Shown: in pieces, positions 36,034-45,131 of the stretch
Position numbering within the stretch: the stretch's first letter is position 1
Layout: each line of letters opens with the position of its first letter
NCBI RefSeq assembly: GCF_000620085.1
Contig: NZ_JHVJ01000005.1
Span: 282,950-346,949 of the forward strand
DNA: 64,000 nt
Direction: 5' to 3'
Source of the DNA: Marinobacterium jannaschii DSM 6295
Lineage (GTDB): Bacteria; Pseudomonadota; Gammaproteobacteria; Pseudomonadales; Balneatricaceae
Position numbers and translations under genes: made by a program
Notes under the pieces: generated by a model
What the model was told of the DNA's origin: nothing
What the model saw: the letters and a program-made list of their open reading frames with translations, nothing else
Databases searched by the model: none

Positions 36034-36518
36034 TCAGACCCACTTTGCATCCCAAAGAGGATATTGTCTGATAGATCCGGCTATCCCTGCTCTTAAAGGG
36101 TTTGCAACGATATAGCGAGCATAGTCGACCAGATTCTCCTCAGATCGAATTGCCCGGTCGTGGAATCCCCGCTGCCAGACCGGATCGATGAATCCCCGCT
36201 GCCAGACCGGATCGATGTGTTCTGCTATCCGGCGAACGCCTCTTGTGGTATCTGCCTTTACGTACCTAACCACTGAAGAAAGCTCGTAACCCTCTTTTAG
36301 CTGCATCAACCAGTGGAAATGATCCAGCATTACAACATAAGCCAGCGTATCGGCGGATTGCTGTGATCTGATAAGCGCTCTCACAAGGCAGCGCCCATAT
36401 ACAGATTCTCAAACAGCCTGACACGGCCTCGCGTACAGGCAGTAACCATATAGATCTGTGAATCAATCGATACCCGCCCCTTGCGCAACGCCTGACCTCG
36501 GACGTTGAATAAACTCAT
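36034..36518 (-). pseudogene. REP-associated tyrosine transposase (RAYT), frameshifted
   Basis: The two halves of a Y1-type transposase lie in different frames. The first (from ATG 36518) reads MSLFNVRGQALRKG and ends LFENLYMGAAL. The second, in another frame, continues with GRCLVRAL, then MLDHFHWLMQL, the HxH motif of the family, and ends YIVANPLRAG and YPLWDAKWV. The frame break lies near 36385-36405. A 27-bp tandem duplication in the second half repeats DPVWQRGF. Both lesions indicate loss of function. RAYTs normally mobilise REP palindromes; no REP array is obvious here. Confidence 0.85.
36163..36216. repeat. 27-bp perfect tandem duplication inside the RAYT remnant
   Basis: Two identical 27-base units (36163-36189 and 36190-36216) beginning GAATCCCCGCTGCCAG. 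It adds nine residues in frame and so looks like a recent slippage event. Confidence 0.95.
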
Positions 36519-36632
36519 CGAGAACATCCTTGTATTCGATAAAAGATACAACCCTATAAAGAAACAAGGAAAGCGGTGAATTCCTTCTTTGCACTTGAAG
36601 AACAAAGCCATCCCTGGCGTCTTAGATACCGA

Positions 36633-38471
36633 TTAATCCGGTAATTCGGTAGTGGTAGCAATCCGTTTTCGTAGCTCGACTATACGTTGCCTGATCGACT
36701 CGAGCTCGGCCACATCACCCTGACGGACGGCCCATTTGAGACGATGCTTCAGCCAGTAAGTCGCAATCCGGACTTCCGGATAAGGCGCCGGATGGACACC
36801 GCACTGGACTTTGCTGAGCCGGTGCCCGATGAAGGGATCATCTTCATGCGGTCCCCAGTCATCCTTATCGAAACTCACCTTATCCAGCCCGTCGATATCG
36901 AAATCGCCATGACCTCCGCGGCGATGTTTCCGATCATCGACTTTTCTCAGCACATCCCGGGTATCTTCGAGGTTAAAGGCACAATGCTCGGCGGCCAGTG
37001 ACGCAGATACCTTCTCTTCCTCAGAGGTAGCCAGGGCATTGTGGTTGATACGCTCGATGGTTTCATCCACCAGCCGCTCGCAATCACGCAGGCTGTAGAA
37101 GGCGCTCCAGGACCGCATAAATGCCCCCATCAGGGCAAAGGCGTCCTTACCTTTTTTCTCAAGGAACTCCTCAATCGAGTCGCTGTGAGGATTCCCGGTA
37201 CGGTCGGCCAGGTTAGGATTGCCCAGCACATTATGAAGCGCTGCATGGATATCCGATCCCAGGAAAGGCTCCCGGAAATAGAACATGGAGGCACCCTCAA
37301 TGCCGCCACAGGCTTCTACTCTGTTCCGACGCCCTTCACCGCGATTCAACACCGCATGGTTATGGAAGAAGCTTTTCTTACGCACGGCCTCTATCACCGG
37401 CTGGATATTAAACGCTTCCGGCTCATCCTCGTCCGGTGGCCCCGGAGGGTTCACCGCATTACCTTCATCTTCAGGAATGTGCACACCGGTGAGTCGCGAC
37501 AGTCGTTCGGCTTCTTTATTCACATCCGAATGCTGGCTGATATTGATCCCGGTACGGGAAACAAACGCAGGGTTGAAGCCCGCGCCCCCATTGGCATGAC
37601 AAACATTACAACCGGCTTCATTACTGAGGAATATTTCCTTACCGGCTTCGGCGCGCGGGTCAGAGAAAACCATCTCATCTCCGGTCGCCGGGTTAGTGAC
37701 AAAGAACTGTTCACGCCGTCCCAGCCACTGCTGGAAGGTGTCCATTGCATCCAGCTCTTCGCCGGTGGCAAAGCGGAAATGGTAGTTATCATCTCCGGCA
37801 CCTGGCGTCAGGCCGGGGTTGTTGCCCTTCTCTTTGCGTAGCAGGTTCAAGGTAAAGTGCTGGGCAATCGCGCCGTTTGCAAAGGCCCTGAGGCAGCCAT
37901 TGGCATCGGTGTCTACGTTGCCATGATGGAATCCGCCACGGGGTGAACCGATCGCAGCCCAGCCAAGCTGCGGCAAGGGCCCCAGACGAGTAGTAATCTC
38001 CGCTTCGGCTCCGGCCGGATCTGGCAGAGGAAAGGGCGCGGGATGCCCGCCACAATCGCTGGCATCCCGAATAGGACCAACGGTCATAGAGCCGCGGAAA
38101 AACGGTCCGGGATGTACCCCATCTGAGGTAGGTGGATCAGCAATCCCACCCTCGGTATTAAACAACGCCCGCTTGAGCACCAGAGTCGGGTTTTCAAGCC
38201 CCGGCACATTACTGGCCAGTACCTTAGCCAGATCGTCACCTTTGAGTTTGCGAATAGTGCTTGGAAATATGTTGTATTGCTCTGAAGGAATATGACAGGT
38301 ACCGCAGGTACGCCCGTTGCCCTCGAACGTCTCCTCATTAAACAGCCTGCTACCCTCATCGATCTGCCTGATCCGCTCCAGACCGACTTCGGCATGGGCA
38401 TATGTCAGGCCAAACACCAGAGTTAACGCCACAGACAACCTGGTCGGCGTAAACGTCTTCGTCCGTTTCAT
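36633..38471 (-). CDS. Exported di-heme cytochrome c protein
   Basis: A 612-residue protein with signal peptide (cleaved near AHAEVG). Two heme c motifs are seen: CGTCH near residue 55 and CNVCH near residue 290. The layout (two widely spaced hemes, FRGSMTVGPIRDASDCGG, FFHNHAVLNRGEGRR) is that of large di-heme proteins distantly related to cytochrome c peroxidase/MauG. The C-terminal 100 residues are highly charged with His/Asp-rich stretches (HRRGGHGDFD). It may be periplasmic or outer-membrane facing. The ATG at 38471 has GGGGGAAG upstream; a GTG at 38492 is less likely. It could be another electron carrier or peroxidase; no substrate can be named. Confidence 0.75.
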   Translation of the reverse strand: MKRTKTFTPTRLSVALTLVFGLTYAHAEVGLERIRQIDEGSRLFNEETFEGNGRTCGTCHIPSEQYNIFPSTIRKLKGDDLAKVLASNVPGLENPTLVLKRALFNTEGGIADPPTSDGVHPGPFFRGSMTVGPIRDASDCGGHPAPFPLPDPAGAEAEITTRLGPLPQLGWAAIGSPRGGFHHGNVDTDANGCLRAFANGAIAQHFTLNLLRKEKGNNPGLTPGAGDDNYHFRFATGEELDAMDTFQQWLGRREQFFVTNPATGDEMVFSDPRAEAGKEIFLSNEAGCNVCHANGGAGFNPAFVSRTGINISQHSDVNKEAERLSRLTGVHIPEDEGNAVNPPGPPDEDEPEAFNIQPVIEAVRKKSFFHNHAVLNRGEGRRNRVEACGGIEGASMFYFREPFLGSDIHAALHNVLGNPNLADRTGNPHSDSIEEFLEKKGKDAFALMGAFMRSWSAFYSLRDCERLVDETIERINHNALATSEEEKVSASLAAEHCAFNLEDTRDVLRKVDDRKHRRGGHGDFDIDGLDKVSFDKDDWGPHEDDPFIGHRLSKVQCGVHPAPYPEVRIATYWLKHRLKWAVRQGDVAELESIRQRIVELRKRIATTTELPD

Positions 38472-38860
38472 TTCTCTTCCCCCTGACCGCACGGGGATAG
38501 ACAGATCTCATCAGATCAGATCAGTTGGCCGGATCGCTGCGCATTGCCCTTATTCAGGCAAAACAGATCCCTGTCGCGCAGTGCAAGCGTACCAATACCC
38601 CTGCAGTGGCGAATTAGATTGTGTTTTGGATTGTTCCCCTGAAAGACGGCTTCACATTCAGTGAACCTGTTTTCTGCGTACAGGGCCTTTCTTATAGCCA
38701 CTGCGCAGAAATCTTGAACGTTTGATAAGAAAATAGTCTAGACCATTTCCTTAGTAATGCTAGGGTAATAGTACTATCAGGATAGACCGAAGGGCCGGGC
38801 TCAAAGTCAGAGTGTTCAGACGCTGGCCATATGCGGCCAGCGTCGGTCTGCAGCCGAAGG
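38472..38860. other. Intergenic stretch with a strong hairpin and an AGTACT site
   Basis: About 390 bases between two leftward genes. GACGCTGGCC/GGCCAGCGTC at 38819-38844 forms a 10-bp stem just after the propeller gene and is a probable terminator, though without a T tract. TAATAGTACTATCAG at 38766-38780 recalls the motif near the PQQ genes. No gene is supported here. Confidence 0.6.
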
Positions 38861-41164
38861 CTATTGTGGTGTAAAAGCGAACACTGCGACCTGCTCGGTG
38901 GTGTGTTTTCGCTCGTTATCTGCTGCCTGATCTTCATCAACCGCGATACGGACACCACTGGCGTCCGTGCTATCAGGGATGACCACCGGCCAGCCGCCAT
39001 CACGGCCATCCATACCCGTAGCGCTGCTGATCACGACAGTCTCGTCAGAGGCGGTACTCAACCCGACATTATAACTGCCGTTCCCCATCCCCCGAATATA
39101 GTCAGCCGTTGTCAAAGCCTGGTAATTACTATCGCCCAATACCCCGGTCCCTGCTTCAAACACCATATAGCCAACAGATTCATCTGCCACCTCGGATACG
39201 CTGCCCTCTCCGATATGACGCCCCACTCTGAGGATCGAATCCGGAACCTTTGCGACAGCACTGCCGCGGGACCAGAACACCGAGTAGGATGCCTCATTCG
39301 CAGACTGAACCTGCCCCAGTACCACAGGCGAAGTATAGCTATTGAGGTAGCTGCGAGACTCACCGTTCCAACCGACATATTTGCCATCAACCGAGGTACT
39401 TGTGAAGCGCGTTGCTTCCATCTGAATACCATGCTCCGGCACGTTATAGACCCCCTCTTCCGCCACCAGATAATTCACCTGAACGGGTTCTACGGCAGCG
39501 CTGATATCATCGGTACGCTGTACCCTGATTTCGAAACTGTTGTTCCGGACGTTACGTACCCGGGTGACCAGCGGCACGCTCGAAGCGTTATATACCGGCG
39601 TGGTGACTATGACCGGTGAGCGATAGTTCTGGGGAAGCTCTACCTTCACCCAGTCGGTATTATCGACAGCGCTGATATTGCCGGCAAACAGTTCCGGGCC
39701 TGCGTTGTCGATAAACTCCGTTTTAGCGATATAGACATCCAGCCCCGGTGAAGCCTCAGCCTCTATCCAGGCGTTCCCGGGGCCTGTGGCATGAAAGGCC
39801 ACTGTGCCGTTTTCCGCGAGGTCGATCCCCTGAACCGAACCACCCGCTGCCGCCGCCACATCCCAGGGCTGACTCACCAGAGATACGGTACCATTCAGAC
39901 GATCTTTGACGTATACAAAGAAATCGGCATGGGTCGGAATAGCTCCCGCTGAGGGTGGATACTGGCTCGGCGGCATCAGGTCGCTGGTCATGGAACGCAC
40001 CTGAGAACGAAACGCCACATAGCGCCCGTTTTCGGACACCCGGCCGCCGATACTATGCTGCTGAATAGACTGGCCATTGCCGTCCAGGCTGATCAGTTCG
40101 GTATTACCTGTCTGCCGATCGTGCAGATAAACATCCAACTTAGTGTTGTTGTCAGCTGCACTTAGCTGGCCCCAACTGGTGAAAACTACATAGCGCCCAT
40201 CAGCCGACAGCGTTGGAAAGGTTGAAGCACCTCCGCTTTGGCCGCCGCTGCTGTCAACACTCACCCGCTCAAGCAGCCCCGTGGCAATCTCAAAGACAAA
40301 GGCATCCATCTTGTTGTTGGTATCACCTGGGACAAGATCACTGGCCGACGAATGAAAGCTGATAAAACGTCCGTCGGCGGAAAAGCCCGGATTGTAGTTA
40401 CTGCCATTACTATGTACGCCCGTCAGGTTTGCACTGACCAGTTGCATCGTTTGAGCACTACGATCATATAGGTAAATATCAGACCGGTTACTGCCTGCGG
40501 GCGTCGCGACCAGATCAGAAGCATAGGAGGAGAAAGCCACATAACGACCATCAGGAGAGATCGCCGGGTACTGACTGGTGGCACCGGCGGCGTTACCTGA
40601 CTGAGTCTGACTGATCAGTTCTACTGCTCCCGTTTGCAGGTCTTTCACATAGACCTGAACCTTCGAACCCGAGACCGTCTGGTTCACCAGATTAGTGCAG
40701 GATGATGAGAATGCGACGTAACGGGCATCGGCGCTTATTTCCGGGTCCCAGGCACCCTTGTCACACTGTGCACCGGCCGCATTGCGGCTCACCAGTGTCA
40801 TTGCACCTGAAACTATATCGCGGAGAAAGATATCCGCCGCGCCGTTACTGTCGGGGTGCATCAGGCCCGGCTTATTGGAATGAAACACGACCTTACGACC
40901 ATCAGGCGTCAGTCGCGCATGCTTTGAATCGCCGACCGTACTGTAAGGTGTTGCCATATTCACCGACAGGATGGCATTTTTGCCGTACTCAAGCCCGTCG
41001 ATGATGCCATCGTTGTCACTGTCACGGTTAAACAGATCCAGGCCAAGCGCCAGCTCTTCATTGTCAGATAAGCCGTCAAAGTCATTATCGACTGCAACTG
41101 CGTTCAAGCTCGACAGCGCTACGGCGAGCGCCAATACCGAGGGTTTAAAGCCAAAACATGCCAT
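38861..41164 (-). CDS. Large exported TolB-like propeller protein with calcium-binding repeats
   Basis: A 767-residue protein with signal peptide (cleaved near LNAVAVDN). Residues about 26-55 hold two thrombospondin type-3-like calcium loops (DNDFDGLSDNEE and DSDNDGIIDGLE). From about 75 to 450 follow TolB/PD40 blades marked by ADGRYVAFSS, PDGRYVAFSS and similar. The last 280 residues form a different domain (VKVELPQNYRSPVIVTTPVY), beta-rich and resembling the H-type lectin-like domains of secreted proteins, though I am unsure. It is probably a surface or secreted binding protein. It ends at a strong hairpin and has no evident operon partner. Confidence 0.78.
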   Translation of the reverse strand: MACFGFKPSVLALAVALSSLNAVAVDNDFDGLSDNEELALGLDLFNRDSDNDGIIDGLEYGKNAILSVNMATPYSTVGDSKHARLTPDGRKVVFHSNKPGLMHPDSNGAADIFLRDIVSGAMTLVSRNAAGAQCDKGAWDPEISADARYVAFSSSCTNLVNQTVSGSKVQVYVKDLQTGAVELISQTQSGNAAGATSQYPAISPDGRYVAFSSYASDLVATPAGSNRSDIYLYDRSAQTMQLVSANLTGVHSNGSNYNPGFSADGRFISFHSSASDLVPGDTNNKMDAFVFEIATGLLERVSVDSSGGQSGGASTFPTLSADGRYVVFTSWGQLSAADNNTKLDVYLHDRQTGNTELISLDGNGQSIQQHSIGGRVSENGRYVAFRSQVRSMTSDLMPPSQYPPSAGAIPTHADFFVYVKDRLNGTVSLVSQPWDVAAAAGGSVQGIDLAENGTVAFHATGPGNAWIEAEASPGLDVYIAKTEFIDNAGPELFAGNISAVDNTDWVKVELPQNYRSPVIVTTPVYNASSVPLVTRVRNVRNNSFEIRVQRTDDISAAVEPVQVNYLVAEEGVYNVPEHGIQMEATRFTSTSVDGKYVGWNGESRSYLNSYTSPVVLGQVQSANEASYSVFWSRGSAVAKVPDSILRVGRHIGEGSVSEVADESVGYMVFEAGTGVLGDSNYQALTTADYIRGMGNGSYNVGLSTASDETVVISSATGMDGRDGGWPVVIPDSTDASGVRIAVDEDQAADNERKHTTEQVAVFAFTPQ

Positions 41165-41601
41165 ACAAGTATTCCTTACCTGATATTTGAGTTATTTAAC
41201 GCCCTGTCGGAATGAAAAAGCTGATTCAGTAGCCGGACTCCGATCATCCGTATCGATGTCGGATAGCACTACCAGAGAAACTGTTTTCAGGCTGACAGGA
41301 AAAAAGTGCGTCAACGCATGTAAGGGCCAGAGAGCATAGCGAAGGGAACAAGCACAATAGCAGTAGATTGCCTCATTATATCGTCCATGACATCGGGCCT
41401 TTGAAAGGCTAAAGGATATAACCCCTCGGGATGCGTACTTCCCTGAACACACCAATAAGTCGTCAGAAACTCTAACACTTCTGGCCGGGCAGTAAATACA
41501 AACGATTATTTAAAACTTTCGTTTACCCTGAACGGTTTGAAAAACAGATCCAGAGAACGGAGCAAAACGTAGGATATGCGTCGGAGTATGAGGTTTAAGA
41601 G
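41165..41601. other. Intergenic stretch between divergent genes
   Basis: About 440 bases between the leftward propeller gene and the rightward unknown gene. I see no supported coding frame, RNA or repeat; an 87-codon leftward frame here has no family resemblance. It should hold promoters for both neighbours. Confidence 0.45.
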
Positions 41602-41868
41602 ATGGAAAGCGATAAGCCCGATATTAAACATGCCTTACAGGCGTTTCATAAAATTACCCGTTTTGGTGAACAGGTCGGGCAACGTTACTATCTGGATGGC
41701 TACTTTGCCTGGTCTGACGTCGACGGCTATACCCTGCAGATCGGGGACGGCCGCGTCAACCTATGGATCTACTTTCACCACAAGCATCGCACCGATCACC
41801 CTTCCAGATCGGATCTGGACGCGTTCTGGAGTGGGCTTCATCGGCTGGCAGCCAGGGAATTCTTATGA
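41602..41868 (+). CDS. Small protein of unknown function coupled to DUF393
   Basis: An 88-residue soluble protein, rich in aromatic and acidic residues (YYLDGYFAWSDVDGYTLQIG, VNLWIYFHHKHRTDH). I recognise no family. ATGAGG-type ribosome spacing is present before the ATG. Its stop overlaps the start of the DUF393 gene as ATGA, so the two are translated together and may act together. Confidence 0.7.
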   Translation: MESDKPDIKHALQAFHKITRFGEQVGQRYYLDGYFAWSDVDGYTLQIGDGRVNLWIYFHHKHRTDHPSRSDLDAFWSGLHRLAAREFL

Positions 41869-42257
41869 GCGTTCCGCGCGCTGCGCTGAAACCAGTGGTC
41901 TTTTACGATGGCAGCTGTCCGCTCTGCCGTCGGGAGATCGCACACTATCAGCGGCTGGACAGGCGTAATCGGATTCAATGGGTCGATATCTCCATCGACG
42001 CCTCACTGCTCAAACAGCATAAGATCTGTCCTGACAAAGCATTGCGACTGTTTCATGTCCTCGACAGGATGCAGCACCTTCATATCGGTGTGGACGCCTT
42101 CGTGATTGTCTGGCGCGAACTCCCGGGATACCGATGGCTGGCGCGGCTGGTAACGATATCAGGCATGACACCCCTGCTGAATGCCGCCTATCGCCGGTTT
42201 GCTGCCTGGCGGTACCGTCACCGAAGCTGCCAGTCGGTTAGCTGTACCCGCTCTTAG
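41865..42257 (+). CDS. DUF393 (DCC family) protein, copy 3
   Basis: A 130-residue protein with signature VVFYDGSCPLCRREIAHYQRLD and the family segment WVDISIDASLLKQ. It is the third DCC-family gene in the window, related to but distinct from the tandem pair near 10.5 kb. The ATG at 41865 overlaps the preceding stop. The two N-terminal cysteines (CPLC) are kept. Function is inferred only at the level of thiol chemistry. Confidence 0.87.
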   Translation: MSVPRAALKPVVFYDGSCPLCRREIAHYQRLDRRNRIQWVDISIDASLLKQHKICPDKALRLFHVLDRMQHLHIGVDAFVIVWRELPGYRWLARLVTISGMTPLLNAAYRRFAAWRYRHRSCQSVSCTRS

Positions 42258-42427
42258 CCACATTAATCTGCACCACCCTGCGATTGCTATAATTACATTC
42301 AACAACTTCTTAACGAATCGCCCTGCCACGGGGCGTTTGTCACCTTAGGTGCCATATAGCCGGACTCCGGCACCTTCTTAAATTTATACCTGACGGACCA
42401 GAAACAACCTCTCAAGGGAGAGTTGTG

Positions 42428-43234
42428 ATGGCGATCGAATTTAATCCGGTCAGGACGACCCCAGGCGTGCAGCCTGCCAATCAGGTTAACCGTGCCAGCC
42501 CGACTGATGCGGCGAATACCAATGTAGCCCCGGTTGAAACCCGTAGCCGGAAACCGGTCGGGGTCGAAGTACTGATACAGTTTTCCAACGAGTTGCTGAG
42601 CCAATCCAACTCCCTGCGCAGCAGTACTGAGGGCGTTAGCACCTTGCAGGTGATTGAAAACGGCATCGGTAACATCACCTCTACCCTCAGCGAGCTTAAG
42701 CAAATTACCGATCTGGTGCTGAGCGGCAACCTCGATGCAACCGCCCTGGAGTCGTTGGAAAAGCGCTCCAATGAACTGCTGGAACTTATCCTGCTGATTA
42801 TACTAGGCGCAACATTTAACGGAGCCTCCCTGCTTGAAGATGACACCCGGATAGTGATCGAAACCGGGCCTGACGGCGGGAATTTTGAGGTAATCCCTTC
42901 GTTTAATATCTCCTCCGAACTGCAAAGCCTCGGCGTCTTCACGCTGGATATCAGAGACCCCAACAGTGTCGATATCATCCGTAACTCCGAAGAGTTTCTG
43001 CAAACTATCGCGCTGCAACTGGGTGAGCGCCAGGATAACCTGAATGACTCAATCCAGCGCCTGATCGATTTTACCTTCAACGGCGTTAATCCGGCCCTGA
43101 TCCTGAGTGATTCAGGCTCGGCGGCTATCCTGACCGAACAGATCCACAATCAGCTTTGGGTTCAGGCCTCCCTGGCGCTGGCAGCCCAGGCAAATGCCAA
43201 CCGTGATCTGGTGTTCCACTTACTTGCGCCCTAA
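42428..43234 (+). CDS. Orphan flagellin-like protein
   Basis: A 268-residue protein that aligns by pattern with flagellin ends. The N-terminal helix part has SNSLRSSTEGVSTLQVIENG and NITSTLSELKQITDLVLSGN, then TFNGASLL, like the flagellin D1 region (DGISLLQTAEGAL, TxFNGxxLL). The C-terminal part (GERQDNLNDSIQRL, then SLALAAQANANRDLVFHLL) mirrors the flagellin coiled-coil end (AQANQxxxxVLxLL). The first 45 residues lack the flagellin start and are disordered. No other flagellar gene is nearby. It may be a minor or altered filament protein, or a repurposed one. The ATG at 42428 has GGGAGAG upstream. Confidence 0.65.
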   Translation: MAIEFNPVRTTPGVQPANQVNRASPTDAANTNVAPVETRSRKPVGVEVLIQFSNELLSQSNSLRSSTEGVSTLQVIENGIGNITSTLSELKQITDLVLSGNLDATALESLEKRSNELLELILLIILGATFNGASLLEDDTRIVIETGPDGGNFEVIPSFNISSELQSLGVFTLDIRDPNSVDIIRNSEEFLQTIALQLGERQDNLNDSIQRLIDFTFNGVNPALILSDSGSAAILTEQIHNQLWVQASLALAAQANANRDLVFHLLAP

Positions 43235-43363
43235 TAACGTCTTTTAGTTTTCTACTGACGCCCCTCAATGGCAGCAATGGCTGATCTGGTCCAAGCTTTA
43301 CAGCAATGATTCCAGCCAGTTAGTCATGCGCAGCAATCGGATGCGGCGCAAAGGAGGCACAGC

Positions 43364-45091
43364 ATGAATATCAAAACGGATAGCGAAGGACGCGGATTAC
43401 ACGAGCTGCCACCGCCGGGCACGCCCGATATTGAGATTGCCCGGGCGGTGCAACCGACACCGATCCTTAATCTGGCTCATGAGACACTCGGCCTGTCACC
43501 CGAAGCCCTGATCCCTCATGGCCACTACAAAGCGAAACTTGATCTGAGCAAGCTGGATGTCACCACACCGACCCGCCGTGGCAAACTGGTACTGGTCACT
43601 GCAGTAACGCCGACCCCGGCCGGGGAAGGTAAAACTACCACCAGTGTCGGCCTGAACGATGGCCTGAACGCACTGGGTGTGCGCAGCGCGGTCTGCCTGC
43701 GGGAGCCCTCCCTCGGCCCCTGCTTCGGTATGAAAGGCGGGGCCGCTGGCGGTGGCCGCGCGCAGGCGATTCCGATGGAAGATCTGAACCTGCACTTTAA
43801 CGGTGACTTTCATGCGGTCACGGCTGCGCACAACTTGCTGGCATCGATGATCGACAACCACCTCCACTGGGGCAACGAGCTGGGCATCAATTCCCACCAT
43901 ATCAGTTGGCGCCGGGTGGTCGACCTGAATGATCGCAGCCTGCGCAACACTATGGTCGGACTCGGTGGCAGCCCCCACGGTATACCTCGCGAGACCGGGT
44001 TCGACATCACCGCCGCCTCGGAGATCATGGCGATCCTCTGCCTGGCAGAGAACCTCGACGATATGGAGCGCAGGCTGGGCAATATTATCGTCGCACGTAA
44101 GTTTGATATGAGCGCCGTAACTGCCCGGGATCTCGGCGTACACCGGGCGATGACTGTACTGCTGAAGGAGGCCTTTCAGCCTAACCTGATCCAGAGCCTC
44201 GAACATAATCCGGTGTTTGTACATGGCGGTCCCTTCGCCAATATCGCCCACGGCTGTAACTCGGTCGTGGCGACCCGCTCAGCACTCGCGCTTTGCGACG
44301 TAGCGGTTACCGAAGCCGGCTTTGGTGCCGACCTGGGTGCTGAGAAATTCCTCGATATCAAATGCCGGCTGTCAGGTATGCGCCCCGATGCAGCGGTGTT
44401 GGTCTGCACCCTGCGTGCGTTAAAGATGCAGGGAGGCGTTGCTAAGTCAGAACTGGAATTGCCGAACCTGCCAGCGCTGCGTGAGGGCACAGCCAACCTG
44501 AAGCGGCATATCGACAATATGCAGCAGTTCGGCCTCAATCCGATCATCTGTATCAACCGTTTCAGCAATGATCATGCGGAAGAGCTGGCAGAGGTCACAC
44601 GCATCTGCCAGGCGATGGGCGCAGAATCCGTCTGTTCGGAGCACTGGGCGCGGGGAAGCGAAGGTGCACTGGATCTCGCCAGAGCGGTGATAAACCGCTT
44701 GGAACAGCCATCGCCCAAGGTGGAGTTGCTCTACCACGACGATATGCCGCTGCCCGATAAGATCCGTACCGTTGCCACCCGTCTGTACGGCGCGGCTGAT
44801 GTCAGCTTCACCGCCGCAGCCGCCGCTAAGCTGGAAGAATTCCGTACACTGGGATTCGGCCACCTGCCGGTTTGTATCGCCAAGACCCAGTACAGCTTTT
44901 CATCAGAACCTGGCCTTAAAGGTGCCCCTGAGGGACATATACTGCCGGTCAGAGAGGCCCGCCTCGCGGCCGGGGCGGGATTTGTCGTGGCGATCTGCGG
45001 CGATATGATGACCCTGCCGGGATTACCCCGCCACCCGGCCGCTCTGGATATCGGGCTGGATGAGCAGGGTAATATCGAAGGGCTGTTCTGA
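43364..45091 (+). CDS. fhs: Formate-tetrahydrofolate ligase
   Basis: A 575-residue cytoplasmic enzyme that joins formate to tetrahydrofolate with ATP, giving 10-formyl-THF. The ATP loop TPTPAGEGKTTTSVGL, CLREPSLGPCFGMKGGAAGGG, the DFHAVTAAHNLLAS segment and the late SFSSEPGLKGAPEGH are all typical, and the length fits the family. It begins with a strong ribosome site (AAAGGAGG). It gives the organism a formate-assimilating entry to C1 metabolism, which fits with methanol or formaldehyde oxidation by the PQQ enzymes, although the link is inferred. No folD or purU is next to it. Confidence 0.96.
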   Translation: MNIKTDSEGRGLHELPPPGTPDIEIARAVQPTPILNLAHETLGLSPEALIPHGHYKAKLDLSKLDVTTPTRRGKLVLVTAVTPTPAGEGKTTTSVGLNDGLNALGVRSAVCLREPSLGPCFGMKGGAAGGGRAQAIPMEDLNLHFNGDFHAVTAAHNLLASMIDNHLHWGNELGINSHHISWRRVVDLNDRSLRNTMVGLGGSPHGIPRETGFDITAASEIMAILCLAENLDDMERRLGNIIVARKFDMSAVTARDLGVHRAMTVLLKEAFQPNLIQSLEHNPVFVHGGPFANIAHGCNSVVATRSALALCDVAVTEAGFGADLGAEKFLDIKCRLSGMRPDAAVLVCTLRALKMQGGVAKSELELPNLPALREGTANLKRHIDNMQQFGLNPIICINRFSNDHAEELAEVTRICQAMGAESVCSEHWARGSEGALDLARAVINRLEQPSPKVELLYHDDMPLPDKIRTVATRLYGAADVSFTAAAAAKLEEFRTLGFGHLPVCIAKTQYSFSSEPGLKGAPEGHILPVREARLAAGAGFVVAICGDMMTLPGLPRHPAALDIGLDEQGNIEGLF

Positions 45092-45131
45092 CAGTCTGCC
45101 GTTACTGAGCGGGTGACGACTTAAACCGACA

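Noticed and set aside
38516..38701. 61-codon leftward frame upstream of the di-heme cytochrome
   Set aside because: No ribosome site, no similarity, and it lies in probable promoter DNA.
41192..41455. 87-codon leftward frame in the gap after the propeller gene
   Set aside because: Irregular composition with many Cys and no recognisable fold; it is likely non-coding.
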